Source of the DNA: Drouetiella hepatica Uher 2000/2452
Lineage (GTDB): Bacteria > Cyanobacteriota > Cyanobacteriia > Elainellales > Elainellaceae
Direction: 5' to 3'
DNA: 64,000 nt
Assembly: GCA_019359505.1 (NCBI GenBank)
Contig: JAHHHD010000018.1
Span: 53,091 to 117,090, forward strand
In this document: piece after piece, positions 52,775-62,882 of the stretch
How positions within the stretch are numbered: position 1 is the first letter of the stretch
Layout: every line of letters starts with the position of its first letter
Position numbers and translations under genes: made by a program
The notes under the pieces: generated by a model
The model's input: only the letters and a program-made list of their open reading frames with translations
What the model was told of the DNA's origin: nothing
The model's database searches: none

Positions 52775-54343
52775 CTATTTAAGTCGCTCAGCTAAATGAT
52801 CGCCAACCCGTAAAGCATTCGCCATAATGGTCAAAGCAGGACTAACTGCCGCATTAGCAGGGAAAAAGCTGCCATCTACGACATAGAGATTGTCCACATC
52901 ATGGGTACGGCAATTTAGATCTAGCACAGAAGTTGTCGGATCTTCGCCAAAACGACAGGTGCCACACTGGTTTGCCACGACCTGAATGGGAGTATCGCTA
53001 CGGGGATAAATGCCGCGACGCAGGACAGAATGTTCTGCGGCTTGATCGACTGCCTTCAGCACTTCAGTCCAGCGGTAAATGAGGCGATCATGTGCCTCCT
53101 CATTGTTGGATACATAGTCCAAATGCAGCTTGGCTCCAGTCACGCGCACTCGGTTGTTAGCATGGGGCAAATCCTCAGACTGAAGCCACCAGCCGATCGA
53201 ATGGGTTGCCAACTGCCGCAGACCAAATCCGGGAATTAGGCGAGATAGGAGAGAGATCAGCGGCGGTGCTTCAGCCGGAATCATCTCCTGAAGCACGTTT
53301 CCAGTATTTTGAATGTGCCCCATTGGATAGGGAAATTCTGGCTCTCCCCAATAAAAGTCGTTGACAGCAATAGTTTTTTGAAACACAGCAGAATTCGGCG
53401 TGGGGCTAAGCTGCACCATGGCCGTAATGGTATGCTTCATGAAGTTGCGCCCCACCTGGTCAGAGCTATTAGCGAGTCCGGCAGGATGCTGATCGTTAAC
53501 CGATCGCAGCAATAATGCCGCCGAGTTAACCGCCCCACAGGATAGCACCACGATATGACCAAAAAACAGGTAGGACTGTCCGCCAATCTCTGCTTCAACC
53601 GCCTTAACCTCGCGTCCTGACGGGCTAGTGTGCAGACACAAAACCTTGGCTTCTGTCTTCAGAGTGACATTGGGATGCTTGAGCGCTGGGGCGATCGCAT
53701 CCACTTCAGCATCCGCTTTAGCGTGGAGCTTGCAGGGAAAGCCGTCGCAGGTGTTACACCGAATGCAGGTGCTATCTTTTCCTTCAGTGAGCTTCAGACC
53801 CAGAGGCAAATGCGACGGGTGTAACCCTCTGCCAGAAATGGCATCACAGACTTCCTGCATCCGCGCCTCATGGCTGACCGCAGGATAGGGAAATTCTTCA
53901 CTACGAGGCGGATCAGTCGGATCATCACCCTGTTTACCGTGAACGTCGTAGAGCTTCTCAGCTTCGGTATAGTAAGGTTCAAAATCTTTGTACTTTAGAG
54001 GCCACTCTGGAGAGATTCCTTCCTGATGTTTTACTTCCTCAAAGTCTCTCTCCCGCATTCTCAACAGAGCCGCACCGTATACTTTTGTATTACCCCCTAC
54101 CCAGTAGTTAGTCTGGGGACGAAACGGTTCTCCAGAAATGTCGTACCACTGCTCATGGGTGTGGTAACGCTCTTTCTTAAATACTTCAGTAGCATTCCAG
54201 TTTTCATCCTCCTGCGGCAGAAAGCCGCCCCGCTCCAGAATCAAAATCCTCTTTCCGGTAGGAGCTAGCTTATGCGCCAGGGTACCGCCTCCGGCTCCTG
54301 TGCCGACAATAATCAGATCATATTGCTGGTCATCAATAATCAT
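52775..54343 (-). CDS. GMC-family oxidoreductase
   Basis: 522 residues, FAD-dependent. LIIVGTGAGGGTLAHKLAPT at 10-30; VLSCGAVNSAALLLRS near 270; C-terminal DGSFFPANAAVSPALTIMAN (GMC signature). A cysteine-rich stretch CIRCNTCDGFPCKLHAKADA lies near 195, found in membrane-linked gluconate-type dehydrogenases. Substrate unknown. Its place between cytochrome oxidase and DUF411 suggests it reduces quinone or cytochrome feeding that oxidase (inference). The gap to ctaE is 64 bp. Confidence 0.88.
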   Translation of the reverse strand: MIIDDQQYDLIIVGTGAGGGTLAHKLAPTGKRILILERGGFLPQEDENWNATEVFKKERYHTHEQWYDISGEPFRPQTNYWVGGNTKVYGAALLRMRERDFEEVKHQEGISPEWPLKYKDFEPYYTEAEKLYDVHGKQGDDPTDPPRSEEFPYPAVSHEARMQEVCDAISGRGLHPSHLPLGLKLTEGKDSTCIRCNTCDGFPCKLHAKADAEVDAIAPALKHPNVTLKTEAKVLCLHTSPSGREVKAVEAEIGGQSYLFFGHIVVLSCGAVNSAALLLRSVNDQHPAGLANSSDQVGRNFMKHTITAMVQLSPTPNSAVFQKTIAVNDFYWGEPEFPYPMGHIQNTGNVLQEMIPAEAPPLISLLSRLIPGFGLRQLATHSIGWWLQSEDLPHANNRVRVTGAKLHLDYVSNNEEAHDRLIYRWTEVLKAVDQAAEHSVLRRGIYPRSDTPIQVVANQCGTCRFGEDPTTSVLDLNCRTHDVDNLYVVDGSFFPANAAVSPALTIMANALRVGDHLAERLK

Positions 54344-54407
54344 TGGTGTTCTCCTTGCGATCGCGCCTCGTTACAGGTGAATGCTGTAGTCCAGCTTGTA
54401 GTCCAAC

Positions 54408-55007
54408 TTACTGCCAGATATAGATTAGAAGAAACAAAACAATCCAGATCACGTCCACAAAGTGCCAGAAGAGAGACGTTGCATTGATACCAAAGTGACC
54501 GCCCTCGTAATTTCCGGGGATAAAGGAACGAGCTAGCATAATTCCCTGCAACAGAACGCCCGTCAGCACATGCAGACCATGAAAACCCGTCAGCAAATAG
54601 AACAGACCGCCGTAGGTGCCTGTGGTCACGCCAAAGGAAAGACCGCGCCATTCCGTCGCCTGACCCCAGAGGAAATAGCTGCCCATTGCCGCAGTCGCCA
54701 GCAGCAGAATCCGAAAGCCCCAAAGATTTTGGCGATCGAGCGCTTTCTCAGCAAAGTAAATTACGAAACTGCTGGAGACTAGGACAATTGTGTTAATCGC
54801 AGGTTCTCTAACCTCTAGCCCAGAAACTCCTGGGGGAAGCCAGTCTGTGGCAGTTAGCTTCAGCGCAATGTAGCCTGCAAAAAAGCTGAGAAAGATAATG
54901 CTTTCTGACAGCAGGAATACGATGAAGCCAAACATGCTATTGCCTTCTTCATCATGCACATGTTCGGTGGCACTGTGCTGTAGCTCAGATGAGATAGAAC
55001 TTTCCAT
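54408..55007 (-). CDS. ctaE: Haem-copper oxidase subunit III
   Basis: 199 residues, five helices. MFGFIVFLLSESIIFLSFFA, the conserved TGFHGLHVLTGVLLQG and SLFWHFVDVIWIVLFLLIYI are intact. No cofactors. Follows ctaD by 71 bp in the same operon. Confidence 0.95.
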   Translation of the reverse strand: MESSISSELQHSATEHVHDEEGNSMFGFIVFLLSESIIFLSFFAGYIALKLTATDWLPPGVSGLEVREPAINTIVLVSSSFVIYFAEKALDRQNLWGFRILLLATAAMGSYFLWGQATEWRGLSFGVTTGTYGGLFYLLTGFHGLHVLTGVLLQGIMLARSFIPGNYEGGHFGINATSLFWHFVDVIWIVLFLLIYIWQ

Positions 55008-55078
55008 GGCAAATTCTCTGAAGATTTTCTAGAGGGTCAAGACCTGTGTAGAACGAGTATCGGCTGGCGCTGCAAAAA

Positions 55079-56749
55079 CTATGCTTCTTGAGTCATAGCA
55101 GCGGCATTGGATACCAGAGGCTCAGATTTGCCGTAGCCATAAGGCTCTGCAATCACGACTGGAATCTCTTCAAAGTTTTCGACAGGCGGCGGTGAAGACA
55201 CCAGCCATTCCAGACCGATCGCTCTCCAAGGATTCGCGGGCGCTTTCTTACCCTGCACCCAGGAACTCACCATGTTCAAAATAAAGGGCAGTGTAGACAT
55301 CCCCAGCAGAAACCCGCCTAGACTTGCCAAGACATTCCAGAAGGCATATTCCGGGTCGTAGGAAGATACGCGGCGCGGCATCCCCATCAATCCAGCGGGG
55401 TGCATTGGGAAGAAATTGAGGTTAGTGCCAATGAAGGCTAACCAGAAATGAAGTTTGCCCAAACCCTCGTAATACATGCGTCCCGTAATTTTGGGGAACC
55501 AATGATAGAGAGCAGCAAACATCCCCATTGTGATGGTGCCGTAAACAATGTAGTGGAAATGACCCACCACAAAATAAGTATTGTTGACGTGAATATCAAA
55601 GGGAACAGAACCCAGCATGACTCCGGTAATCCCCGCAAACAGGAACATCAGGATTGCCCCCAATGCAAATAGCATTGGCGTATCCATCCGCAGTTTCCCT
55701 CGCCAGATTGTCGCCGTCCAGGCAAAGATCTTCACGCCTGTCGGCACAGCTACACACATCGTCGTCGCCATGAAGAACATCCGCATCCAGCCGGGAGTAC
55801 CGCTAGCGAACATATGGTGAACCCAGACCAGGAGACTCACCACCGAAATGGTAATGGAAGAAATGGCGACTACCCTATAACCAAAAAGTGGTTTACGGGC
55901 GTATACGGGCAGAATCTCGGAGAAGACCCCGAAGATTGGTAGCACCATTACATAGACGGCAGGATGGGAATAGAACCAGAAAAAGTGCTGATAGAGCAGC
56001 GGATTACCGCCTTTCTCAGGATTGAAGAAGCTGGTTCCTAGAGTTAGGTCAAGCAACAGCATCACGGCTCCTGCCGTCAGAGCAGGCAGACCCACGAGCT
56101 GAATTAACTGGGCGCTCAGCACTGTCCAGACAAAAATCGGCATCCGAAAAAACGTCATGCCGGGAGCACGCATCTTAAAGATCGTCGTCACAAAGTTGAC
56201 GGCACCCATGATGGAAGCTACTCCAGAGATCGCTACTGCCAGCAGCCACATCACCTGACCGTTGATCAAATCGCCCGACGGATTCTGTAAACTCACTGGA
56301 GGATAAGCCCACCAGCCCGACTGGGAGGCACCGCTGGGTAGGAAAAAGCTTGACATTAGCAAAATGCCAAACACGGGCACCATCCAAAAGGCGACAGCAT
56401 TCAGCCGAGGAAACGCCATATCGCGCGCCCCAATCATCAGCGGCACCAGGAAATTTGCCAAACCCAGCAGGGAGGGAAAGATCCACAGAAAGATCATAAT
56501 CGTGCCGTGCATGGTGAACATGCTGTTGTAGAGAGAGCGATCGACCAGATCAGATTCTGGTGTGATCAGCTCTGCCCGCATCACCATAGACAGTAGTCCG
56601 CCAATCAAAAAGAAAACAAAGGAGGTAACAAGATATTGAACGCCAATTACCTTATGGTCAGTACTAAAGCTAAAATATTTTCGCCACGCAGGGGGGAGCG
56701 GGTTCTTGCCCAGAACGGGAATACTTTCGATCGGGATATTAGTCATCAA
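55079..56749 (-). CDS. ctaD: Haem-copper oxidase subunit I
   Basis: 556 residues, twelve helices. FTMHGTIMIFLW has a low-spin haem His. FFWFYSHPAVYVMVLPIFG carries CuB His and the cross-linked Tyr; YSHP in place of the D-channel Glu marks an A2-type oxidase. VHHMFASGTPG has the CuB His pair. VGHFHYIVYGTITMG has the haem ligands, and FFPMHPAGLMGMPRR the propionate Arg pair. With the subunit II lacking CuA this is probably the alternative respiratory terminal oxidase. Confidence 0.96.
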   Translation of the reverse strand: MMTNIPIESIPVLGKNPLPPAWRKYFSFSTDHKVIGVQYLVTSFVFFLIGGLLSMVMRAELITPESDLVDRSLYNSMFTMHGTIMIFLWIFPSLLGLANFLVPLMIGARDMAFPRLNAVAFWMVPVFGILLMSSFFLPSGASQSGWWAYPPVSLQNPSGDLINGQVMWLLAVAISGVASIMGAVNFVTTIFKMRAPGMTFFRMPIFVWTVLSAQLIQLVGLPALTAGAVMLLLDLTLGTSFFNPEKGGNPLLYQHFFWFYSHPAVYVMVLPIFGVFSEILPVYARKPLFGYRVVAISSITISVVSLLVWVHHMFASGTPGWMRMFFMATTMCVAVPTGVKIFAWTATIWRGKLRMDTPMLFALGAILMFLFAGITGVMLGSVPFDIHVNNTYFVVGHFHYIVYGTITMGMFAALYHWFPKITGRMYYEGLGKLHFWLAFIGTNLNFFPMHPAGLMGMPRRVSSYDPEYAFWNVLASLGGFLLGMSTLPFILNMVSSWVQGKKAPANPWRAIGLEWLVSSPPPVENFEEIPVVIAEPYGYGKSEPLVSNAAAMTQEA

Positions 56750-56770
56750 TAGCTACCTTACTGACTGAAC

Positions 56771-57748
56771 TTACTGACTATAGGTTTTTAGAGATGTGGC
56801 ACCCGGCTGATTCACTAGGGGCGCAGGAGCAGGTACGATCGTTGGCCATCCCGGCTTAATTGCTTTGTCAGAAAAACGACTGTACTCAGAAGCCGCCTGA
56901 TTGTAAGCTGCTGAAGGTTCACGATTTGCGGCTTGAGCCAGCCACTGCTTGTAGTCATCTGGCGATTCCACCAGCACGTCGGCCTGCATGACGGCAAAGT
57001 AGGTGCCACTAAACTGAGAGTCTTCTAATCGGTATTTACCGATGCGAATCGGCGTAAATTCAAAATCGATCGTCCGGTTAGGAATAATGTCCTGCTTCAG
57101 CCGAAATGCGGGAATATAGAATCCATGCAGCACGTCTTCTGTCTGGAGTGCTAAACGCACTCGGCGATCGACTGGTAAATGTAGCTCGGTACTCGTGACG
57201 TTCTGTTCAGGGTAGCGAAACTCCCAAACCCACTGGCGAGAATGCACCTCAATTTCCTCAGGCGGCAAGACAACCGCGCTTTCGGGCGCGCCCTTAGTGA
57301 CATTTTCTTGAGTGTCAAGATTTTTCTCAGGCGCAGCGTATGCCGACTCCATTTCCATCGGATTGTGCAAATGCACGATTTCCATGGGTTCTCGAATCGC
57401 CATCTGACTGTAGACGTGATAGCTATAGCCAGCAATCCAAATCACCAGGAAAACCGGAATTATCGTCCAAACCACCTCTAACGTCACATTACCTTCGATC
57501 GGCGGGCCATCGCTAAAGTCATACTTTCCTGCCCGGTAGAAGATAATTGAGTAGATAATGGTGCCGCCCACGCCCAAAAAGATGAACGTGCCCAATATCA
57601 CCAGAAAGCTAAATAGATCATCAATCAGCTTCGATTCGGCGGAAGCCTGGGGTGGCATCCAAGAGTAGGCTTGCTGACCCATCCACAGGCTAATGAGCGT
57701 AATGGGAATGGCGATCGCAGCCAGCGTTAAAACAGTCCGAAGTTTCAT
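56771..57748 (-). CDS. ctaC: Haem-copper oxidase subunit II lacking the CuA site
   Basis: 325 residues, two N-terminal helices (VLTLAAIAIPITLISLWMG; FLVILGTFIFLGVGGTIIYS) and a cupredoxin-like C-domain. TEDVLHGFYIPAFRLKQDII retains the upstream CuA-type His. In the loop normally reading CxxxCxxxH the sequence is LEDSQFSGTYFAVMQADVLVE, with no cysteine. It thus resembles quinol-type or ARTO subunits (CtaCII). An extra acidic insertion at 120-150 (APEKNLDTQENVTKGAPES) is unusual. The C-terminal tail is Pro-rich. First gene of oxidase trio after two DUF2231 genes. Confidence 0.93.
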   Translation of the reverse strand: MKLRTVLTLAAIAIPITLISLWMGQQAYSWMPPQASAESKLIDDLFSFLVILGTFIFLGVGGTIIYSIIFYRAGKYDFSDGPPIEGNVTLEVVWTIIPVFLVIWIAGYSYHVYSQMAIREPMEIVHLHNPMEMESAYAAPEKNLDTQENVTKGAPESAVVLPPEEIEVHSRQWVWEFRYPEQNVTSTELHLPVDRRVRLALQTEDVLHGFYIPAFRLKQDIIPNRTIDFEFTPIRIGKYRLEDSQFSGTYFAVMQADVLVESPDDYKQWLAQAANREPSAAYNQAASEYSRFSDKAIKPGWPTIVPAPAPLVNQPGATSLKTYSQ

Positions 57749-57766
57749 AACATTTTGTCCTGATGG

Positions 57767-58372
57767 CTACTTCAAAAAAGCATTAGGATTTTCGCCATAT
57801 TGCAGCAAACCCACAGCCGTATTGTGGACTCCAAATTCGCCAGCCAGGTGCGCACCCAGCGTTCCATGCACAAACATCAGAAACAGGATTGCCATGCCGC
57901 TTGCCAAATAGCTCCATTGCACTTGTCTCGCCACGTCGTTGCGCCAGACAAACCGCTGAAAGCCTCGCCAAATGGTCATACCCACAATCAGAAACAGCAG
58001 CAGAACGCCACCGACTCCATGCCAGAGCATGGTTTCCATTGCCTGTAACCCCCAGGCACTTTTGATATCTGTAAGGGGGGATGCCAGCATGATTTCATAG
58101 AAGCCTGCCGCCACCGTAAAAAACGTAATGACCGCCGAAGCCAGCACGTTGTACCAACCCACATCAAAAAAGTTGGAACGAACGACCGTAAGCGACAGAA
58201 ACTTCAGGATCTGCTTCTCTAGCGGAAACAGCGCCCCAGCAATATCAAAGGCAATGCCGATAATGAACAAGCCAAGCGTCAGATGAACCAAGTTAGGGTG
58301 AATCGGAATAGCGTAGGGCAGACCGTTAGCGCCCAGTTGCGATCCTAGCTGATCGATTAGTTCAGAGTTCAT
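57767..58372 (-). CDS. DUF2231 membrane protein (2 of 2)
   Basis: 201 residues, four or five helices. VHLTLGLFIIGIAFDIAGAL, MLWHGVGGVLLLFLIVGMTIW and VHGTLGAHLAGEFGVHN; conserved His residues near helix ends suggest haem or metal binding. ATG overlaps the upstream DUF2231 gene by 4 bp; ends 18 bp before ctaC. Function unknown, but its operon position supports a role with the oxidase. Confidence 0.82.
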   Translation of the reverse strand: MNSELIDQLGSQLGANGLPYAIPIHPNLVHLTLGLFIIGIAFDIAGALFPLEKQILKFLSLTVVRSNFFDVGWYNVLASAVITFFTVAAGFYEIMLASPLTDIKSAWGLQAMETMLWHGVGGVLLLFLIVGMTIWRGFQRFVWRNDVARQVQWSYLASGMAILFLMFVHGTLGAHLAGEFGVHNTAVGLLQYGENPNAFLK

Positions 58373-58869
58373 TGCAAAACGCCCTCTCTAATGGCTTCAA
58401 CGACGGGCACAGTATGCAGTCCGTAGACCCAAACCAGTTCATCGCCTAGATAAACCTGGTAGCAAACCAAAAGGGTCAGCAGTAGTCCTGCACCCAAGAA
58501 AGGCAGCGGTACCTTCAGCGGGTCTTTGGCTCGGAGAATATAGCGCCATGCCGTGATCGCGGTAATCACCGCCGACAGCGTCCAGCCGAGTAAAGTATGT
58601 AAGTTCAGCACCGACTCAACGGCATCGTAGGGTTCTGACAATCCCGCTTCAACCTGACCAAACAGAACGGCAATAAAAATAGAAATTGTGGCAAAGAATA
58701 GATTCCACCAAGCCACCTCATGGAGGCGAGCATTTTTGGTGAAGTAGCCGATCGCATCACAGACAAAAGCAAACAGCACCATCGCAATCACAAAGTGAAC
58801 GACGATCGGGTGAATTGTATCCGGGTAAGGCAGATTGTGATCGTTGAGGGAGGGAAGATAGTCAAGCAT
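58369..58869 (-). CDS. DUF2231 membrane protein (1 of 2)
   Basis: 166 residues from ATG 58869 (preceded by AAGGAGAATCTG; a longer reading to 58920 would have no such site). Four helices; HPIVVHFVIAMVLFAFVCDA and LNLHTLLGWTLSAVITAITA. Paralogous to its neighbour. First gene of the seven-gene run ending at 52263. A 20-bp palindrome lies 53 bp upstream. Confidence 0.82.
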   Translation of the reverse strand: MLDYLPSLNDHNLPYPDTIHPIVVHFVIAMVLFAFVCDAIGYFTKNARLHEVAWWNLFFATISIFIAVLFGQVEAGLSEPYDAVESVLNLHTLLGWTLSAVITAITAWRYILRAKDPLKVPLPFLGAGLLLTLLVCYQVYLGDELVWVYGLHTVPVVEAIREGVLQ

Positions 58870-58921
58870 CAGATTCTCCTTGCCATACCTTCTGAATGCG
58901 TTATGTTCAATAGGATTCAAA

Positions 58922-58941
58922 GTTACACTGCGAAGTGTAAC
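58922..58941. promoter_or_regulatory. Palindromic operator upstream of the oxidase operon
   Basis: Perfect 8-bp arms GTTACACT / AGTGTAAC with a GCGA spacer, 53-72 bp upstream of the first DUF2231 start. Probable repressor site; regulator unknown. Confidence 0.55.
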
Positions 58942-59080
58942 ATTTCTCGACGGAGTAGGATTTATTCCTTAAGCCGACCTACGGATTTGCCACGTCAGCG
59001 TGAATGATGGGCTACAGAATTTGTAATGCTCTGGTGCAAATTCCTCAGCGAATTCTCCAGCGCGATCGCTCCTGGCTTTA

Positions 59081-59126
59081 CACACTTAAAACCTCTCACA
59101 CTCAAAACCTCTCACACTCAAAACCC
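59081..59126. repeat. Three 16-bp tandem repeats upstream of carB
   Basis: CACACTTAAAACCTCT, CACACTCAAAACCTCT and CACACTCAAAACCC in tandem. It lies 108 bp before carB, in the gene-free stretch 58870-59234 that also contains the oxidase operator; nothing else is seen there. Confidence 0.8.
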
Positions 59127-59234
59127 TTTATTGTTGCAGAAGGTTGACCCCAAACTTGAATCAGTTGATTCAAAACGATCGCCCCAATGCCTTTACAATA
59201 AGTGGGATTTAAATCAGTGAGTTGGGTCTGACCT

Positions 59235-62200
59235 ATGCCGCGCCGCGATGATCTTCACAAAATTTTGCTGATTGGCTCTGGCCCGATTGTGATTGGGCAA
59301 GCCTGTGAGTTTGACTATTCAGGCACCCAAGCCTGCAAAGCCCTACGAGATGAAGGCTATGAGGTGGTGTTGGTCAACTCCAACCCTGCGACGATTATGA
59401 CCGATCCCGAAACCGCCGATCGCACCTACATTGAGCCACTAACCCCAGAAATTGTTGCCAAGATTATTGAGAGAGAGCGCCCCGACGCTCTGCTGCCCAC
59501 CATGGGCGGACAGACGGCGCTGAACTTGGCGGTGTCTCTGGCGAAAAACGGCACCTTAGAAAAATATGAGGTGGAGCTGATTGGGGCAAAGCTTCCGGCG
59601 ATCGAGATGGCGGAAGACCGCAAGCTATTTAAAGAAGCCATGGCGCGAATCGGTGTGGGCGTTTGTCCATCGGGTCTTGCCGAAACTATGGATGAAGCCA
59701 TGGCAGTGGGGATTGAGATTGGCTCTTATCCGCTGATCATCCGTCCAGCGTTTACCATGGGCGGCACGGGCGGCGGCATTGCCTACAACCAGGAAGAATT
59801 TGAGGAAATTTCCCAGTCGGGTCTAGATGCCAGTCCGGTGTCGCAAATCCTGATCGAGAAGTCTCTGCTGGGCTGGAAGGAATACGAGCTAGAGGTGATG
59901 CGCGATCTCGCCGATAACGTCGTGATTATTTGCTCGATCGAAAACCTCGACCCTATGGGCATTCACACGGGCGACTCGATCACCGTCGCCCCGGCGCAAA
60001 CCCTGACGGATAAAGAATATCAGCGGCTGCGGGATGCCTCGATCAAAATCATTCGCGAGATCGGCGTAGAAACAGGCGGCTCTAACATTCAGTTTGCCGT
60101 CAATCCCGAAACGGGCGAAGTGGTGGTGATCGAGATGAATCCGCGGGTGTCTCGCAGCTCGGCGCTTGCCTCTAAAGCGACTGGCTTCCCGATCGCCAAA
60201 ATTGCGGCAAAGCTGGCGGTCGGCTACACCCTGGACGAGATTCCTAACGACATTACTAAGAAGACTCCGGCAAGCTTTGAGCCGACGATCGATTATGTGG
60301 TGACAAAGATTCCTCGGTTTGCCTTTGAGAAATTCCCTGGCTCTACGCCAACCTTGACCACCCAAATGAAGTCGGTGGGCGAAGCGATGGCGATCGGTCG
60401 TACCTTCCAGGAGTCCTTTCAAAAGGCATTACGCTCCCTAGAAACAGGTCGAGCGGGTTGGGGCTGCGATCGCGTCGAAAAGCTGCCCAGCCTGGAACAA
60501 ATTCGCTCAGGACTGCGCATCCCCAACCCGGAACGGATCTTTACTGTGCGGCAGGCGATGCTGCTGGGCATGACGGTGGAAGAAATCTATGAGCTGACGG
60601 CGATCGATCTGTGGTTTTTGGACAAGCTGCGGGATTTGCTGGAAACCGAGAAATATCTGAAGAAAACGCCGCTGAATAAGCTGACGCGGGAGGTGCTGTA
60701 TGGCATGAAGCAGCAAGGATTTAGCGATCGCCAGATTGCCTACGCCACCAAAACCCACGAAGACGAGGTGCGCACCTATCGTAAGAGCCTAGGCATCACT
60801 CCGGTCTACAAAACCGTGGACACCTGCGCGGCAGAATTTGAGGCGCTCACCCCCTACTATTACTCCACCTACGAATCGGAGGTCATGTCTCTGAGCGAAG
60901 CAGGAGATGAAAGCGCCGCCGTGGAAACGGAAGTGCTGCCCTCCGATCGCCGTAAGGTGATGATTTTGGGCGGGGGGCCTAACCGAATTGGGCAGGGCAT
61001 TGAGTTTGACTACTGCTGCTGTCACGCCTCTTTTGCCTTACAGGATGACGGCTTTGAGACGATCATGGTTAACTCCAATCCTGAAACGGTGTCTACGGAC
61101 TACGACACGAGCGATCGCCTCTACTTTGAGCCGCTGACCAAAGAGGATGTCCTGAATATCCTGGAGGCAGAGCAGCCAGAGGGCGTGATCATCCAATTTG
61201 GCGGTCAGACTCCGCTGAAGCTGGCGATTCCTCTTCAAAGATATCTTGACACCCACCCTGAAATTATCACCAAAATCTGGGGCACTTCGCCCGACTCGAT
61301 CGACGTTGCCGAAGACCGGGAGCGGTTTGAGAAAATCCTGCGCCAGCTCGACATTCGCCAACCCGCCAACGGTCTTGCCCGCAGCTTCGAGGAATCTCGA
61401 CAGGTGGCACAACGGATCAACTACCCCGTGGTCGTGCGACCCAGCTACGTTTTGGGCGGACGCGGCATGGAAATTGTCTACTCCGACACTGACTTGGAGC
61501 GCTACATGACCTACGCCGTGCTGGTGGAACCCGATCACCCGATTCTGATTGATCAGTTTTTGGAAAACGCGATCGAGGTAGATGTAGATGCGATCGCTGA
61601 CCAGAGCGGCAATGTCGTCATCGGCGGCATCATGGAGCATATCGAACAGGCGGGTATCCACTCCGGCGACTCGGCTTGCTCGATTCCCACCGTTACCCTG
61701 TCGGAGAACGTTCTGGAAACTATCCGCACCTGGACGATCGAGTTGGCGAAAGCCCTGAACGTGATTGGGTTAATGAATATTCAGTTTGCCGTACAGGGAG
61801 AGCAGGTCTACATTCTGGAGGCAAATCCCCGCGCCTCGCGTACCGTTCCCTTTGTCTCGAAGGCGATCGGCGTGCCGCTGGCAAAAATGGCAGTGCGCGT
61901 CATGTCGGGCAAGTCGCTAGAGTCTTTGAGCTACACCCACGAAGTGATTCCTACCCACATCTCAGTGAAAGAGGCGGTTCTGCCCTTCGCCAAATTCCCC
62001 GGTACGGACATCATTCTCGGTCCCGAAATGCGATCGACGGGCGAGGTCATGGGCATCGACAACGACTTCGGCAAGGCGTTTGCTAAAGCAGAGCTAGGAG
62101 CATCGCAGGTATTGCCACAGTCGGGCACCGTGTTTGTCTCGATGAACGATCGCGATAAAGCCTCTGCTATTCCAGTCGTCAAAGATCTGATTAGCCTAGG

Positions 62201-62519
62201 TTTCAGCGTGGTTGCCACTGCCGGAACTCGTAAGGCGCTGCAAGAGCAGGGGCTAGAGGTGGATCTGGTGCTAAAGCTGCACGAAGGCAGACCCAACATT
62301 CTTGACTCGATCAAGAACAAGCAGATTCAGCTCATCATCAACACGCCGATCGGGGCCACCGCCCAAATTGATGATCGCTCCATCCGCCAAACGGCGCTCT
62401 TGCAAAAGATCCCGATTGTGACGACGATCGCCGGAGCCAACGCAACAGCCGCAGCTATTCGATCGCTGCAATCACAGCCGCTGGAGGTGAAGTCGTTGCA
62501 AGAGTATCTCGGTCTTTAG
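59235..62519 (+). CDS. carB: Carbamoyl-phosphate synthase, large subunit
   Basis: 1094 residues. Makes carbamoyl phosphate from bicarbonate, glutamine-derived ammonia and two ATP for arginine and pyrimidines. Two ATP-grasp halves: [20 protein letters not shown] at the N-terminus and [20 protein letters not shown] near 577, each with [19 protein letters not shown] or [19 protein letters not shown]. The C-terminal allosteric (MGS-like) domain runs about 950-1094 ([20 protein letters not shown]). The start follows a weak site. The last 249 bp are duplicated at 63326-63574. Confidence 0.98.
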   Translation: MPRRDDLHKILLIGSGPIVIGQACEFDYSGTQACKALRDEGYEVVLVNSNPATIMTDPETADRTYIEPLTPEIVAKIIERERPDALLPTMGGQTALNLAVSLAKNGTLEKYEVELIGAKLPAIEMAEDRKLFKEAMARIGVGVCPSGLAETMDEAMAVGIEIGSYPLIIRPAFTMGGTGGGIAYNQEEFEEISQSGLDASPVSQILIEKSLLGWKEYELEVMRDLADNVVIICSIENLDPMGIHTGDSITVAPAQTLTDKEYQRLRDASIKIIREIGVETGGSNIQFAVNPETGEVVVIEMNPRVSRSSALASKATGFPIAKIAAKLAVGYTLDEIPNDITKKTPASFEPTIDYVVTKIPRFAFEKFPGSTPTLTTQMKSVGEAMAIGRTFQESFQKALRSLETGRAGWGCDRVEKLPSLEQIRSGLRIPNPERIFTVRQAMLLGMTVEEIYELTAIDLWFLDKLRDLLETEKYLKKTPLNKLTREVLYGMKQQGFSDRQIAYATKTHEDEVRTYRKSLGITPVYKTVDTCAAEFEALTPYYYSTYESEVMSLSEAGDESAAVETEVLPSDRRKVMILGGGPNRIGQGIEFDYCCCHASFALQDDGFETIMVNSNPETVSTDYDTSDRLYFEPLTKEDVLNILEAEQPEGVIIQFGGQTPLKLAIPLQRYLDTHPEIITKIWGTSPDSIDVAEDRERFEKILRQLDIRQPANGLARSFEESRQVAQRINYPVVVRPSYVLGGRGMEIVYSDTDLERYMTYAVLVEPDHPILIDQFLENAIEVDVDAIADQSGNVVIGGIMEHIEQAGIHSGDSACSIPTVTLSENVLETIRTWTIELAKALNVIGLMNIQFAVQGEQVYILEANPRASRTVPFVSKAIGVPLAKMAVRVMSGKSLESLSYTHEVIPTHISVKEAVLPFAKFPGTDIILGPEMRSTGEVMGIDNDFGKAFAKAELGASQVLPQSGTVFVSMNDRDKASAIPVVKDLISLGFSVVATAGTRKALQEQGLEVDLVLKLHEGRPNILDSIKNKQIQLIINTPIGATAQIDDRSIRQTALLQKIPIVTTIAGANATAAAIRSLQSQPLEVKSLQEYLGL

Positions 62520-62561
62520 GCAGCGGGCTATGTAACGGATGAAGCATAGGTTACTCGCTAC

Positions 62562-62590
62562 GATGGCATTGCAGCCTCGGCAATGCCATC
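62562..62590 (+). terminator. Hairpin after carB
   Basis: Perfect 11-bp stem GATGGCATTGC / GCAATGCCATC with an AGCCTCG loop. No T-run. A related hairpin follows the duplicated carB end (63609-63634). Confidence 0.6.
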
Positions 62591-62663
62591 GCATAGCTGA
62601 GAGAAAGGGGCGATCGTGCCTGAATTCAAATAGCATAGAGTCAGATAACCACGAGGTTGCCCT

Positions 62664-62882
62664 ATGACTCCGCAATTTGAAGCCGCGATCGCTGCCGTCC
62701 AAATGCTTTCGTCCACAGAGCGCCAACAGCTATTGCAACTTCTTACCCAAATCCCAAGGACTACGGAACCTGAAACTACTCCTCAATCATTCTTTGAGGT
62801 TGCTCAAGCTGCAATTGGAGCCGGGGAAGGTCCGGGAGATCTTTCAACAAATTCAGACTATATGCAGAGTTACGGTCAGTAA
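62664..62882 (+). CDS. Antitoxin of a VapBC-type module (putative)
   Basis: 72 residues. N-terminal helix AAIAAVQMLSSTERQQLLQLLTQI is typical of cyanobacterial VapB-like antitoxins; the C-terminus is flexible and acidic. Its TAA overlaps the PIN gene start by one base. Assigned by position and length; no DNA-binding domain is clearly visible. Confidence 0.7.
   Translation: MTPQFEAAIAAVQMLSSTERQQLLQLLTQIPRTTEPETTPQSFFEVAQAAIGAGEGPGDLSTNSDYMQSYGQ

Noticed and set aside
61038..61661. Long open frame opposite carB
   Set aside because: Antisense shadow of carB second ATP-grasp half; no independent features.
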